In this document: in pieces, positions 50,295 to 61,579 of the stretch | Position numbering within the stretch: position 1 is the stretch's first letter | Layout of the letters: every line of letters begins with the position of its first letter | Source: Trileptium ribeirensis | Lineage: Eukaryota; Nematoda; Enoplea; Enoplida; Thoracostomopsidae | Reading direction: 5' to 3' | Assembly: GCA_030248225.1 (NCBI GenBank) | Contig: JASANE010005003.1 | Coordinates: forward strand, 33,139 to 97,138 | Length of the DNA: 64,000 nt | The notes under the pieces: model-generated | Databases searched by the model: none | What the model was told of the DNA's origin: nothing | The model's input: the letters and a program-made list of their open reading frames with translations, nothing else | Position numbers and translations under genes: made by a program

Positions 50295-50299
50295 GCATC

Positions 50300-50704
50300 C
50301 TCTCCCTTTCCTGAGAGATGGCAGAAAAGCGAAATACTATTTAAACGCGCGTCTGGAGTGTTTAACTTGGGCTCATCTATCAGATGCAACCCCCTGTGAA
50401 GAAACCCCTACCTACACCCTTCAATACAGTAGTTTGAACTAGGCGCAGCCGTGGGAAAGTTTCTGAGTTTCTAAAAAATTTCAAAGTTTAGATCCCCTGG
50501 TGCCCATACCTCCCACTACCCCCACCCAAGCCGTCGCATCTTCGACACCTTTAAACATAATATATTTTGTCACATATTATAGCAATGCCTAGCTACATCT
50601 AGAACTCTCTGAATGCCACGTAGATGACTATGAGCAGCAATTTATTCAGTAAATGCAAATGAATAGTATAGCTTTTTTATTATGTTATCCGTACTATAAA
50701 ACAA
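50300..50704. other. unassigned sequence right of the solo LTR
   Basis: A C-rich stretch near 50395-50535 with no open frame or repeat identified. Confidence 0.25.
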
Positions 50705-51090
50705 AGATTAAGTTGAAATATGAAGGGAAATGGAATGTCAACATGCACGTACATATTCTATTCACCAAAGAATGCGTTTGTGGAATCTAACACGGCTTCA
50801 TAACTAAATCTAAAAAATATTTATTCAATGCTCTGTTCTCAAATTTTTATTTAATTTAAAGCGCTATGATCGTGCAGCAATTTTTATGCCGACTGGTGCG
50901 AATTAATAAGAATAAATAATCAATATGGGCTAATTCTGAAACATACCAAACTGTATATCGTGAAAAGTTATATCTCCCAAAGAAATTAAGCGTCGATTTT
51001 ATAAAATAGCCAGAAAACTTCATTAAAAATGCACCATTACAAGTATCAAACATATGATAGGGACACTGCCGTGTCTCTATAATTTTATCG
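50705..51090 (+). repeat. left member of an inverted homologous pair, ends in a palindrome
   Basis: Homologous to the reverse complement of 56005-56385. Matching landmarks are TTCTATTCACCAAA, ATATGGGCTAATTCTGAAACA (ATGGGCTATTTCCAAAACT in the partner) and the ending CATATGATAGGGACAC. The palindrome ATAGGGACAC-N4-GTGTCTCTAT lies at 51057-51080. In this copy the reading frame kept in the partner is broken by stops. It may be one end of a transposon or an independent copy of a family. Confidence 0.65.
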
Positions 51091-51479
51091 TACTAACCCG
51101 GTTCGGAAATAACGGTGAGAGGACTTACCGTTTGAATAAATGTGGTCTACTGACACAAACCTTTATTAACTATATTCTATTAAAAGCATATTTCTTTTTT
51201 ATTTATACATTTTTCTATTGCAAAAGTGCTAGAGTTAATGTGGAAATGTAGAATTTACTAGTAAAATACATGTTTTTTAAGTTATATTTAGTGGATTAAA
51301 TGTATTGTACCTGGTAGCTTGTTGTCTGCTCAGGTGCTGGTGAATTATGAGTGTCCAATATGTAATCTAGACAGACGTTCACATCCATATTGAACTCAAA
51401 CTGACAGGACGAGCTGAATACAGGCCATTTTGCATGAATAGTTGAGAAGTTGTAACCGCTTATTGAGTATTTAGGAAGC

Positions 51480-52040
51480 AAGGATGTGCACTACATATGA
51501 GCCATCCGATACAAAAATAGACGTAACCAATAATATTCAAATAACACTCGAGCGGTTCCAGAGATATTGACATTTTCGTGCATCATGGGTGTCATGACAG
51601 CAGTCAAAAACTCATTTTGCCCCAAAATGAGGAAAGCAGCGTAGAAGATGAATACTCTACAAAATGAGACAGCTCGATCGATCGCAGACATATTACCATT
51701 TTTGAGTGAATATTCATTGTGACACGAATCCACGCAGATAACCGTTTTGACTCAGTCTTATAGCGTAACTAAAGACAATAACAATAAGCAAAGCAGCTAC
51801 ATAGAAGATGGAGTGCCTTTGAAAATGAGATCAATCATACAATTATAGCTTGATCGGTTACGGAGATATTGTCGTTTTCGTGTATTTTGGGTCTCATGTA
51901 TCCATTTAAAAAGTCTTTGTGGCCCAAATGCTGTATTCTGAAAAACTATATAGCAAGGAATTATAAGGCAAGATATATTAAATGCATTTTCGTAGTGGTA
52001 TAGAGCTTTACTTGATCTACAAAATGAACTCAATTAGATT
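51480..52040. repeat. degenerate repeats of about 150 bp
   Basis: Text of the type GAGATATTGACATTTTCGTG recurs at about 51562 and 51864. GAAGATG...AAAATGAGA...GATCG recurs at 51646 and 51805, and a weaker relative lies near 51678. The minus-strand frames across it (80 and 78 codons) are probably not genes. It belongs to the interior between the inverted pair at 50.7 and 56.4 kb. Confidence 0.45.
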
Positions 52041-52680
52041 GGACATATCTGCATCACTTGGTGAGGTTGTTGCAATAGTTTTTCGCCTCCGATTAACGAT
52101 AGAGGTTTTAAATTTTCGAATGGGTCAGAACTCGAATACTTTCCGAATAATCGCCAATGTAAAGCGCCAAAAAAATGTACGCTGAATATCTTATCAATAG
52201 CTGAAAGCAGACGTTATAGCGTATTGTCGATCTATACTTGCGCTAGTTTGACTGTGCACATAAATAGACTTATATCGCTTTCAGTTACTGACAATTGACT
52301 GAATTACCTATTGTTTACTAAAATACCCAGCATAACAAGATAGTCTAGATAGACTGAAGATGTCCTGTATACTATACAGCATAAGATAAAATTTTATATG
52401 TATTTGCCAAAACTGAAACCTTTGTCATTTTGATTTGTTTCACTCATACGTAGGCTTTCTTCAGCCAACATGATCAAACATTGTCGATAAAATTGACTGA
52501 CATTTTAAAAATCGGGAAATACCCCATGGCCTAAGAAAAAAAATTGATTCGATATTAGTAAATATTTAACAATTCGTGATTATAGTTTTTCTCTGCTTAT
52601 TTGAATTTATCCGACATTCGGCTATATGAAGTATGTTAACAAGTATAAACAAAATTGAAAAATAAATTTGAGGTCACTAA

Positions 52681-53310
52681 GTATATATGTTTATAGTAAT
52701 CGCAGGTAGACGACTTCATATCATTTTTTTAAACTTATTTTCTACTTCTAATTGTCGACGAATCAGCAGATATAATCGTGCGAAAATTGTTGCAACTAGC
52801 TGCTTTTTCAGTGGCACGACGCTCTTTGTGGTGGCGGCGACTTTGACGTCCTAAATCCAAAGCTTGGTTATTTTTTGCATGACGTCGACGGATGTTGCTT
52901 TTTGAGTGAACCACTGGAAATTTCTGTTCTCTTGCCAAGGTTTGTTCGTATATTTCTTTCTGCAATACGAAATTGAGTATAAAATTGAATGCAATAAGTG
53001 TATATATGTTTGCTGTAATCATAGGTAGGTCACTTCATATAATTTTTACCATAATTTAATTTCTACTTCTAATTGTCAACGACTCAGCTGACATAATCGT
53101 GCTAAAATTAAGGCATATAGCTGCTTTTTCAGTGGCACGACACTCTTTGTGGTGCCGCCGGATTTGACGTACTAGATGCAAAGCTTGGATATTTTCTGCA
53201 TGACAACGATGAATATCGCTTTTTGAATAAACTACAGGAAATTTCTGCTTCCTTTCCAAGGCTTGTTCATGTATTTTTTTCTGTAGTATGAAATTTCGAT
53301 AAATGTTTTT
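52681..53310 (-). repeat. 318-bp tandem duplication containing an exon-like frame
   Basis: Two head-to-tail units (starts 52681 and 52999). Each carries a minus-strand frame that ends at the same place: 52735-52955 and 53056-53277. In each a TTGCAG or CTACAG acceptor stands before a homologous segment, K-[EK]-I-x-EQ-x-L-x-R, then QKFPVV, RRHHKE and RATEKAA, up to TIRSR. Substitutions between the copies are mostly in-frame and the C-terminal ends are kept, which suggests both were under coding constraint. The product is a basic protein of about 75 residues per exon. Family unknown. Confidence 0.6.
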
Positions 53311-53559
53311 CAAAAGCTGTCTGTTGTCAGAAACGGTTTTATGCCGCTGTTGCAACTAAGGGGGGCATAAAGTATCGCGATGCTTTTTACATTGTGGTCG
53401 CTGCAATTTTTGCAATTTTTACAGTAGATAGTAGGTACAAATATTATGCACAGGGAAGTCTCTATGGGGTTAGGCGCTGTAGAGCGCTGGCACCCAGTTT
53501 CAGATATTGCCACCCATAAGTTTTAAATTGCAACAAGAAATTTTCGCCATGCCATCTTA

Positions 53560-54060
53560 GATAATATGTTGATTCGACCGCTAAATTGCGAAGTCTTAAC
53601 GAGAAATTATCTGTCGATGCCTCAGACTATATACACAGGAAAATCTCCACGGGAGCACTGTGAAGCCGTGCTTCCGTGGTTTCATGTGGCGTCACTCCAC
53701 AGAATAAATCCGCAACAGAATTATTTCAACATGCAACCTTACATCATATGTTGACTTGCCCCTCAAAATGCGAGGGTACCCCCGCGCAAAATTATCTGTT
53801 GACGCGCCTGACTATAAAGTAATATTGCAGAAGGCGTTAGAAATACTATAATTGTATGCAGAGCTTTATATTTAGCCGGGTTTAGCAATTACTAAAGTAG
53901 TTCACTACTAGCGACGATCGATGAATAAAATTATCTCTTGACGCGCCTGAATATACAGTAACATTGCAGAAGGCGTTAGAAATAAATGCTATGCAATTGT
54001 GTGCAGGACTTTATATTCAGTTTGATTTTGTAATTACTACTAGTTACTCCGTCGTGTTTT
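53560..54060. repeat. about 139-bp tandem units, diverged
   Basis: AAATTATCTGTTGACGCGCC followed by TGACTATA and by GCAGAAGGCGTTAGAAATA recurs at 53789 and 53928. A weaker first unit is near 53605. Function unknown. Confidence 0.6.
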
Positions 54061-54289
54061 GCGCGCCTGTTCGACATTGGGGCGTTGTGTTGTTGTGTGC
54101 GGCTTTTTCGTTGTTTTGTTTCTCTTTTCTCCGCGCGTCGTGTTTTCTTGCGCGCCTGTTCAGTCGCTCCTGTTTCTACCGCGACGTCGGTTCGATCCAC
54201 TCGTGTGCAGCTTTTATTCAGTATAAAAACCAACTATCAGTGACGATCGATGAATACAATTATAGTACCCTATGCTGCTTTTGACCTAA

Positions 54290-56000
54290 TACAACCGCCC
54301 ATACATGAATTCAGAAGAAACCATGTGTTTATAAGTACGAGAGGCACGACATGTTATATTAAAAGATATAAAATCGTGACCATTACTGGAAATTTTTAAA
54401 ATCGTTGATGGTGTTCTGAAAATTGCCAGTGATACACGTTACGTTAAAGGAATAAAGCTTTATAAATATATAACTTTAACAATATGGAACTTTTATAAAT
54501 AAGACAATTCGACTCTAAATAGAACACACCGTAAATTTTAACTTTTAATTTCTGATTTAAGTGTCCTTCATGCATATTTTAACGGTACATGTGTTTACAT
54601 AAACACATAAATAAAACAAGTTTGAGAGATTAACTAACGGAATCGTAATTTACTTCTGTGGCGATAGTTTTAAAAAGGGTTGCAATCACACAGCCTTAGA
54701 ATTTCGCTGTTATCAGAAAACGTAATTAACCATCGGACTCGTTGTTTGCAACGTTAACGTGATAAAAGAAACAGCAAATTTGATGTTTTGTGCGCTATTA
54801 ATCTACACCATACTATCTAATGGTATATATACTGTATAACAAAACACAAGATGTATGCGATACCATCATCTAAACTATAGTTTCTACATCTAGCTATATA
54901 TCTTATTTACGGTATCAAGGGCACCATACTCAAGCACATTACATGTACATGGAGTGCAAATAACACCGTTTTGATTGCCGTTTCGAAAATTTTATGGCGT
55001 AGTTCATGCCATAAAATTACTACCAGATACATTAGCTACGCATATCATCTAAAAGAACCATCAGAAACACCATGGTGTCAAAGACATTATACAGTGGACT
55101 ATTGCAGACACCCATACTGGGCAAAGCTTCCGCATGGAGCTGCTTTATAATGGAATGCCGCATAAGTTTCAGATAACATTGGCGTAATTAATTTTATTTA
55201 CGATTCACAATCATTAAATAAACTACAATGTCATATTTAATGAGTCCGATTTTGTCTTTAATTTGTACTATGTCAAAATTCTTTTACATATGCATTGGAT
55301 AACATTCTATGTGAATACAATGTGAAGCGTTTTACATAATGAGAAATCCGGATATAAGGCAACGTCAGCATTTTATCATATAAAAATGTAGCATATCAGT
55401 ACAACTTCGGCTTTTTATGCTCTGTCGCTTCCTCGGTTTTTCCAAAACAAAAGAGTCTCATTCCATTTGGTCAAATATGTTATACTACTATGTTGGTCCC
55501 TATTTTTATGGTTGGACGATCTTCCTAACGATTCAGCAATCATAAGATTCCAATCTATAGTATATAATGACATAATACTTATCAGCGCTGTTTGGAACGC
55601 TTTTTTTGGTTACTCCGAAACAAACGACTCGTGAAGGTATGAAGTTAGACTATGTCGGCTCCTATTTCTACGGTTGAACAGCAACTTGTGGTCGAACAGA
55701 ACACCGCCCGTCTTACATACACCTAGCGCTACATCCCTAATACATGACATTAGAGTGTGTTAATGTAATATATACCATAATTAACTTGCACACTAACGTG
55801 TTAGTTCACTGCTGGAGTGAGAATGATATTTATAGTAGAATATGCCGCTGTCCAAACAACTATTAAGATGCCATTCACTGTGTGACAAGAAGCGAATTGT
55901 AACAAGTAGACTGGCTGATACCTAAATATTTTGTTTCCAGCATAAGGTGGCAAAATCGGGCAATGTTGTTGTCCAAATGATATGTATATTAGCTGTAATA
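54290..56000. other. unassigned AT-rich sequence
   Basis: 1.7 kb with no supported gene or repeat. Several TA-rich runs and scattered AATAAA-like words only. Confidence 0.3.
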
Positions 56001-56004
56001 TAAA

Positions 56005-56385
56005 TTATAGGGACACCGCAGTGTCCCTATCATATGTTGTGTGTCAAAACTGGTGCATTTTTCAACGGACATATTTGGAATTTTTAATAAATCGATATTA
56101 ATGTTCTTTGGCGATATAATTTTTAAAGAAGTACAATTTGGTCAGTTTTGGAAATAGCCCATGTTGGCTGTATATTTGTGTTATTTCGATCAAGGCGGCA
56201 AAAGATTTACTGCAAGAGCAGAGTACTTTTAAACAAAACTTTGAGAACACGTTTTTGAATGAATAGAGATTTGTTCGTGAAGCCGAGTCAGATTTCAAAA
56301 ACATATGTTTTGGTGAATAGAACAGGCACGTCCATTTCGCCATTTGTTTCCGTCGTCCGTTTGCCATTATAATTCAATCTAATTT
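56005..56385 (-). CDS. unrecognised 89-codon frame within the right member of the inverted pair
   Basis: The minus-strand frame 56098-56367 starts MANGRRKQMAKW and ends FFKNYIAKEH. The left partner (50705-51090) is homologous over the same span but has stops, so this copy is the better preserved. Downstream on the minus strand, about 90 bp past the stop, lies the palindrome ATAGGGACAC-TGCG-GTGTCCCTAT (plus 56010-56035). It is basic at the N-terminus and Cys-containing in the middle (LCSCSKSF). I do not recognise the family. It could be the end of a longer transposon protein followed by a terminal hairpin. Confidence 0.4.
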
Positions 56386-56479
56386 TGATTTGATTATATA
56401 ATATATTGTTTATTTAAGCTATTTAATATATTTATTCTATGATAGTTAAATTATTGGCTTGTCGATGGAGTTAGCGGTA

Positions 56480-57190
56480 GCTAAGCACGCAGTAATATAG
56501 GTTCTATATACATGGTAAGTCCCAAGGTAGCCGAGTTCGCGAGAGACGTGTGCTTTCGGCGTGTGCAGGGAAAATCGGACCGTTTAAGGTAGGGGGTGGC
56601 TCTTCCTGAATCATGTCCACTTGGCCATGGGTATAGCCAAGAGCGCAGCGGGCACGGGGGACCTGGCCCCGGTTCATCAAACGCGCCGTCAGTGCAGGAT
56701 GACAGAAAACCGAAGTGCATATTTATGTGCGCAAGGTGGGGTTACGTTGTGCCCTGTCTCATCTTGCACATCGTGTGCCCCAATCCCCACCCCGCGTGCG
56801 GAGAGTTCAGGCTACACTCCTGTGCTCTGCTCAGTTCGGTTCTTCCGATCACAAGTTATGATCCGATCTCAGTCTCCAACTAATAAAACTTTGCGATTCC
56901 CAAGCGCGGAGAGGACAACTACAAACCCCCAGACGAACTATACATGTATTTATAGACGAGCCGACGAAACTTCAGCTGTTCTTGTCTTTGACAGAATACG
57001 TGCTATATCTCACTTGTTTTAATTATACTTATTGTTCTAGAAAAGTGCTCTTAAGAGCCGACCTCGGCTTTCCCATATATATACTAGGGTTTGTGGAGCT
57101 CGTCCGTGTAGACATAACAGACTCAGCTCCACAACCAAGCCGAGCTTATAGCACAAATTCTAACCTGTATTGTAATAAGATTTATTTGTA
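56480..57190 (+). other. GC-rich block with poly(A) signal, possibly LTR-derived
   Basis: It stands out as GC-rich against AT-rich neighbours. It contains CTCAGTTCGG-type initiator text near 56830, AATAAAACTTTGCG at 56882, and a 10-bp inverted repeat TTGTGGAGCT...AGCTCCACAA (57092-57134). Initiator followed closely by AATAAA resembles an R region, but LTR ends and a target duplication were not found. Open frames across it overlap on both strands and look like chance. Confidence 0.3.
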
Positions 57191-57322
57191 AAAGTCTCTG
57201 ATGCTAATACTACAAACAAATAGGTGTCAATGTTAGGTGACCAAAGCTTCATAATTATATTTTTGACCGAAATTTAACCCTAAATCTAAAGTGCATCTCG
57301 TAACCTTGTAAGGAAAGAAATA

Positions 57323-58924
57323 CAAGGTAACAATGCTGCGATGCAACATGTAAAAGCATATGTTTATTCATGTAAAATTTTGGAAACAAGGTTTCAAAAT
57401 TTAAAGTTAATGTTCACGAATTGTTTTCGAAATACATTTTGATATTAATACAACCGTAACACAGGGTTTATAGAACTCTAACCGTTATAATAGCCACTAA
57501 AACATATGCCGATTGCCAAAGAATTGGTGAAAGTACTAAAATAGATATATAACAGTCTAGTCTCGAAAGTTGAACAAAGCGACTTCAAAAATTATTTCAA
57601 TCAGGGGGGTGACAATCTTAGGCGGCTTTGGGAACAAATTTGCCAAAAAAGCCTCTATACCCCAAAAAATCCAAATAAAAAGAACAATAATTTAGCATCA
57701 TTAGGAGGTTATACCTGAAAAGGGGCGACCCTGATCTCGAAGAGATCTCTTTTGGGGGTAAGAGATGATTGGGGGTCCACAGACTATGGGGGCTATACTG
57801 AAAAGTTGGTGGGCCCCTTCTCTGATTTTTTCGCCCTCAGCCTAATCAGGGCCGTAAATTTGGCCCAATCCCAGTTGGGGGGGAAAAATTATTTTACGCT
57901 TGCTTACTCTACGCAATTCTTAACCACCATATAAAATACAGCATACATGACGATAGGAAGTATTATCTCCTCTGAGGTGTCGGATCCCTCTATCTAGGCG
58001 CGATGTGCGATTCTCAGGGCATACTACACCCCTGCCACAGGTCAGCCTACCCCCGGCGGCGCTGAACACTGAACACATACGCGCCGAAAGCGCTATACTC
58101 GTCCCCACCCCTCCGCCAGAGCGGCTGATCCACATCGGGCAATGGGAGACCGAAGGCCAACCCTCCTCTCCCGACGACCCCAGCTACTCCCCTGGACTTC
58201 TGACCTTGAGCATGTATGATATACTGATTATCGCAAAATCAAATTATTTTCTCGGATTTCACTATGAAACATAATTATCTGTTATACGTAACGGCTCTGC
58301 AACGGTGTTGAGCAACGGCCATCATGGATAAGATTTTGGGCCAGCTTAGGGCTCAACGAAACACTGGCGAATCAACAGCTTGTGTGCTGGTCAACGGACT
58401 ATTCATGGCTCACCGTCGGTTCGCGGTTCAATGTCTGGCCGGCCAACGGGTCGCCGGCAGCTTAACGACTGTGCGACGGCAATAAGGCTTTCTTATTACG
58501 ACATTGATAATATCAGTAAATGCTTCTTCATCATTTCTTCGAGAAGTTGCTCGATTTGCATATTGATGCTTTGCACTGCGTACAACACAATAGTTAAAAA
58601 GTGCCATTAAAAATTGCAAAGTTGGCAATATTTTGAAACCCTGTAATTCACTGGTAATGCCAGACCACTGCCATTTTGTGTATTGATACCAAGACTTCCT
58701 GCATAAAATAAGAATCCTTAACGCCCCTAAAATTTTCGCAGTCGGCATATGGTTTTGCGGTTATTATAACGGTTGGAGTTCTGTAAAACCTGTGTTACGG
58801 TAGTATTAATATTTTTCGAAAACAAGTAGTGAACATTAACTTTAAATTTTGAAACCTTGTTTCCAAAATTTTACATGAATAAACATATGCTTTTACATGT
58901 TGCAACACAGCATTGTTACCTTGT
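57323..58924. mobile_element. foldback element with arms of about 190 bp
   Basis: 57323-57516 is the reverse complement of 58738-58924 with scattered mismatches. Landmarks are CAAGGTAACAATGCTG, AAGCATATGTTTATTCATG, CCGTAACACAGG and CATATGCCGA. Each arm also holds an internal imperfect palindrome (AAATTTTGGAAACAAGG, then TTTCAAAATTT). The 1.2-kb centre has a GC-rich piece (57940-58480) and a minus-strand frame (58428-58748) without a recognised domain. The structure fits a foldback or non-autonomous TIR transposon. The frame could be a decayed transposase or captured sequence. Confidence 0.75.
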
Positions 58925-59175
58925 TAAATATATATTAAATGTATGTATTAAATGTATGTTTTTAATGTAAATGATATGTATTTTCGCAATACTATAATGA
59001 GTTATGGAAAGTTACATTTATCTTTAACTAAACCGTTGCACAGATCGTAAGGGTCAGGGAGCGGGGTGTTTTAAAACTGGTACATTACTATAATAGGCAG
59101 CGAGGTGCGTGTTGTAATCTGGCATACAGCATTCATCGTTGTGCTCTACGCACATCTAATTGCGCCTTATGTCTT

Positions 59176-59625
59176 TTACACAATTTCAGTTCTAGAAAAA
59201 AATAAAATTTTGTTTCTAACCACGTCAGTAGCGTTAATATCGCCGTACACTGTTGCGGTAATAAAATTTTCTGCGTTCGGACACTCTTGCTGGACAGCAT
59301 CACCACCTTCTTGAGCTGTCGTGTTATTTGTTTTACGTGCATCATCAACATTGTTGTTCAATTGGCGTTCCAGGATTTCATTATCTCCTGCTTTCACAAC
59401 ATCTATTTCTGTACACTGTGTGGATCTATCGCTATGCGAAATCACATCGGCAACAACAACTTTGTGGTTCGATGCTTGAGTTTTATTTTGTTCATCCTGA
59501 TCGTCGTCGTATGACGAGTCTGTTTCCCAAAGGCTTTCACCGGTTTGCGATCCAATAACAGGATCACCTTTGTCTCCCAAATCTTTATTATTTATGTCGG
59601 TTAGTTTTGTGTTGCTAGCTAAATC
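59176..59625 (-). CDS. downstream exon of an unrecognised minus-strand gene
   Basis: An acceptor (TTTAG before GATTTAGC, plus 59625) opens a 150-codon frame to TAA at 59176-59178. It starts in phase 0, matching the phase-0 donor of the exon at 60089-60490, 463 bp upstream. The sequence is polar and acidic with Asp/Asn/Thr/Gln-rich text (SSYDDDQDEQNK, LNNNVDD). It looks like a disordered tail. A donor-like GTGGTTAGA lies near 59218, so the exon may end earlier. No family is recognised. Confidence 0.5.
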   Translation of the reverse strand, partial: DLASNTKLTDINNKDLGDKGDPVIGSQTGESLWETDSSYDDDQDEQNKTQASNHKVVVADVISHSDRSTQCTEIDVVKAGDNEILERQLNNNVDDARKTNNTTAQEGGDAVQQECPNAENFITATVYGDINATDVVRNKILFFSRTEIV

Positions 59626-60088
59626 CTAAAGATTACACAAAGCTATCAATATATTACCATTATCTTCACATTTTAACAGTTGTTCTGGTTATAGATATTA
59701 TACATATACTTAGCGTAGCACTGGACATTGTAACAAGTGTGTGACTCTATGCAGCAAACGGTTAAAGCCTAGAAAAAATTAATTCCTTTCAAATGTCATA
59801 ACAATTATGGAATCATGTAACAGCGACAGTGTTGTGTTACAATACTTCTCTAAAAGAACAGTTCAAGCTACTACAATGAATGGAAAAATATGTATTTGAA
59901 GTAATATCGCAAACCGCTCGCAATTTTTTGAAAAAATGCTCAAAAAGGTATACATGCGATATCCCGCTAAAAATTCGAAAATTATTTAAAAACACATATT
60001 TCAAAACTTACAGTATATTTATAGCAAACCATAAAATAATAACATAATACTTTTGTGCTGCAATCATTAATTTCAACAAGCAACAAAC

Positions 60089-60490
60089 CTGCTCAGATCG
60101 TATCTGCATCTCTGAACACACATCTTCTCCGTCGACTTCAACTATTTCGCTTTCCGATGGACTACACACCTCCTCTATCGAATTGACCGGTGTCGCAGGA
60201 TGTGGTCGATCGCCGGTATTCTCAACAACACCGCTGCTCTCGTCATATCCATGAATGTTTTGTTCGTTTTCTGATGCGGATTCATCCGTTTTTTCGACGG
60301 ACTTCTTGCTAACTTGCTGCCTATCTTTTATCCATTGTCGATACTTCGGATCATTCTCGTCAAAATACATTGAAATATCGTCAGCTAAAACTTCGTTCTT
60401 CACGTAGTATTCTGTAGCGCGAGGAATCAAGTCTCGGATCCAGAGTGCCATCTGGAGTTCCTGCAGTGCCAGTCGAAAATTTATGCATTC
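60089..60490 (-). CDS. exon of an unrecognised minus-strand gene
   Basis: Exactly 134 codons between a good acceptor (TTGTATCTTCAG before GAATGC, plus 60490) and a good donor (CAG before GTTTGT, plus 60089). The first half is helical and ordered (LALQELQMALWIRDLIPRAT, then YFDENDPKYRQWIKDRQQ). The second half is acidic and Ser/Glu-rich (ESASENEQN, SPSESEIVEVDGED). Flush phases at both ends, no stops and a plausible partner exon support a real host gene. I do not recognise the domain. A decayed duplicate of its 5' end lies directly upstream. Confidence 0.6.
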
Positions 60491-60712
60491 CTGAAGATAC
60501 AAAACAGTTAGTATAATAATACAGTATAGCTGTTTTATCGCATTACATCAAGTGTCATATTTTAGGTAATAGGGATTAAGTCCCGGATCCATAGTGCCAT
60601 TTGGAGTTCCTACAGTGCCAGTCGAAAGTTGATGTATTTCTAAAGATAGATAACAGCCAGTAGAGTAAAGTATAGCTGTTTTATCGTAATAGGTCAAGTG
60701 TGATATTTTTGA
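60420..60712 (-). repeat. tandem duplication of about 150 bp covering the exon 5' end and intron
   Basis: 60420-60560 recurs at 60570-60712: CGGATCCAGAGTGCCAT against CGGATCCATAGTGCCAT, then CAGTGCCAGTCGAAA in both, and GTATAGCTGTTTTATCG in both. The right copy has lost the exon frame, so it is a broken exon fragment in the upstream intron. Confidence 0.8.
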
Positions 60713-61502
60713 TTACTTTTGACAAAAACATTGTATACTCACTCAAAAGTACTTATTGTAGTATTACTAACTAGTGTGTAATTTGTAAACAAATGTACAT
60801 ACATAGATATGAATGAAACAATACACATATCCGTTTATGAATGAATGGTCGGAAACTGGCTTAGTCAATTTATATATAGCCAAATAATTATAAGGTTACT
60901 GTTATATATGTTATATGTTCGGCAGGGCCCACGCTCTTTAACAAATAGGTATAATTGTTGCAATTTGCTGAATGTTTTATGAAAATATTAGGTAGCAGCA
61001 GTTAAAACTGTAGACTCGGCCTCATATTGATCCCTCATGGCGACAAATATATAGATACTTGCTAAACCAGATCAAAATATAAACAATTGATTCCGAAGAA
61101 ACCATGGGCCAATTTCGTTTAATTGATGCAAATAATTCAATGTCGAGCCTTAATACCAAATCGACAATGACATTTACTTCTCGTTTTATCTTGAGAAATA
61201 TTTTTGTTTTATTTGGAAGCAAAATTTCTTGAACCAAGACGAAGTGCACAGTAACAGTATACGTTGACTCTTCAAATTAGAAATTTGCTGTGAAGGCATG
61301 AGCCAAATAAAAGATAAAAATATTAATCATTAAATTATATACAATGAAATTTACGTCAAATGACGCGTTGTTACTCACCGAAGCACTGTTAGGACAATAC
61401 CAGTGCTATAATCATTGTAGCGTATCGCTACAGTGCAAAAATCTGAACCGTATATAAAATAGCGATTAATTGGGGCTATATATTCTGGCTGTGTCACTCC
61501 TA

Positions 61503-61579
61503 ATGTAATAACCGGTGACGCAGCTGCATGGCGCAACTTCCTAACACCATGCCCATACGACCACGGCTATCGTAACCTC
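61503..61579 (-). mobile_element. 77-bp fragment nearly identical to the pol protease region
   Basis: The reverse complement matches 7336-7411 at about 73 of 77 positions, with sharp ends. The matched part lies just upstream of the protease DTS site. No further homology is seen on either side, so this is an isolated scrap of the same element family. Confidence 0.8.

Noticed and set aside
51057..51080. Palindrome as a Helitron 3' hairpin
   Set aside because: No CTRRT end follows the hairpin at the proper distance, and a matching TC start was not seen.
61022..61249. 75-codon minus-strand frame as an upstream exon of the 59-60.5 kb gene
   Set aside because: A stop lies between the nearest acceptor and the frame, and the frame ends in a stop with no donor in phase.
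61377..61460. Minus-strand first exon with TATA-like text and a CTTCG/GTGAGT donor
   Set aside because: The TATA word reads better on the plus strand and no acceptor partner with an open frame was found.
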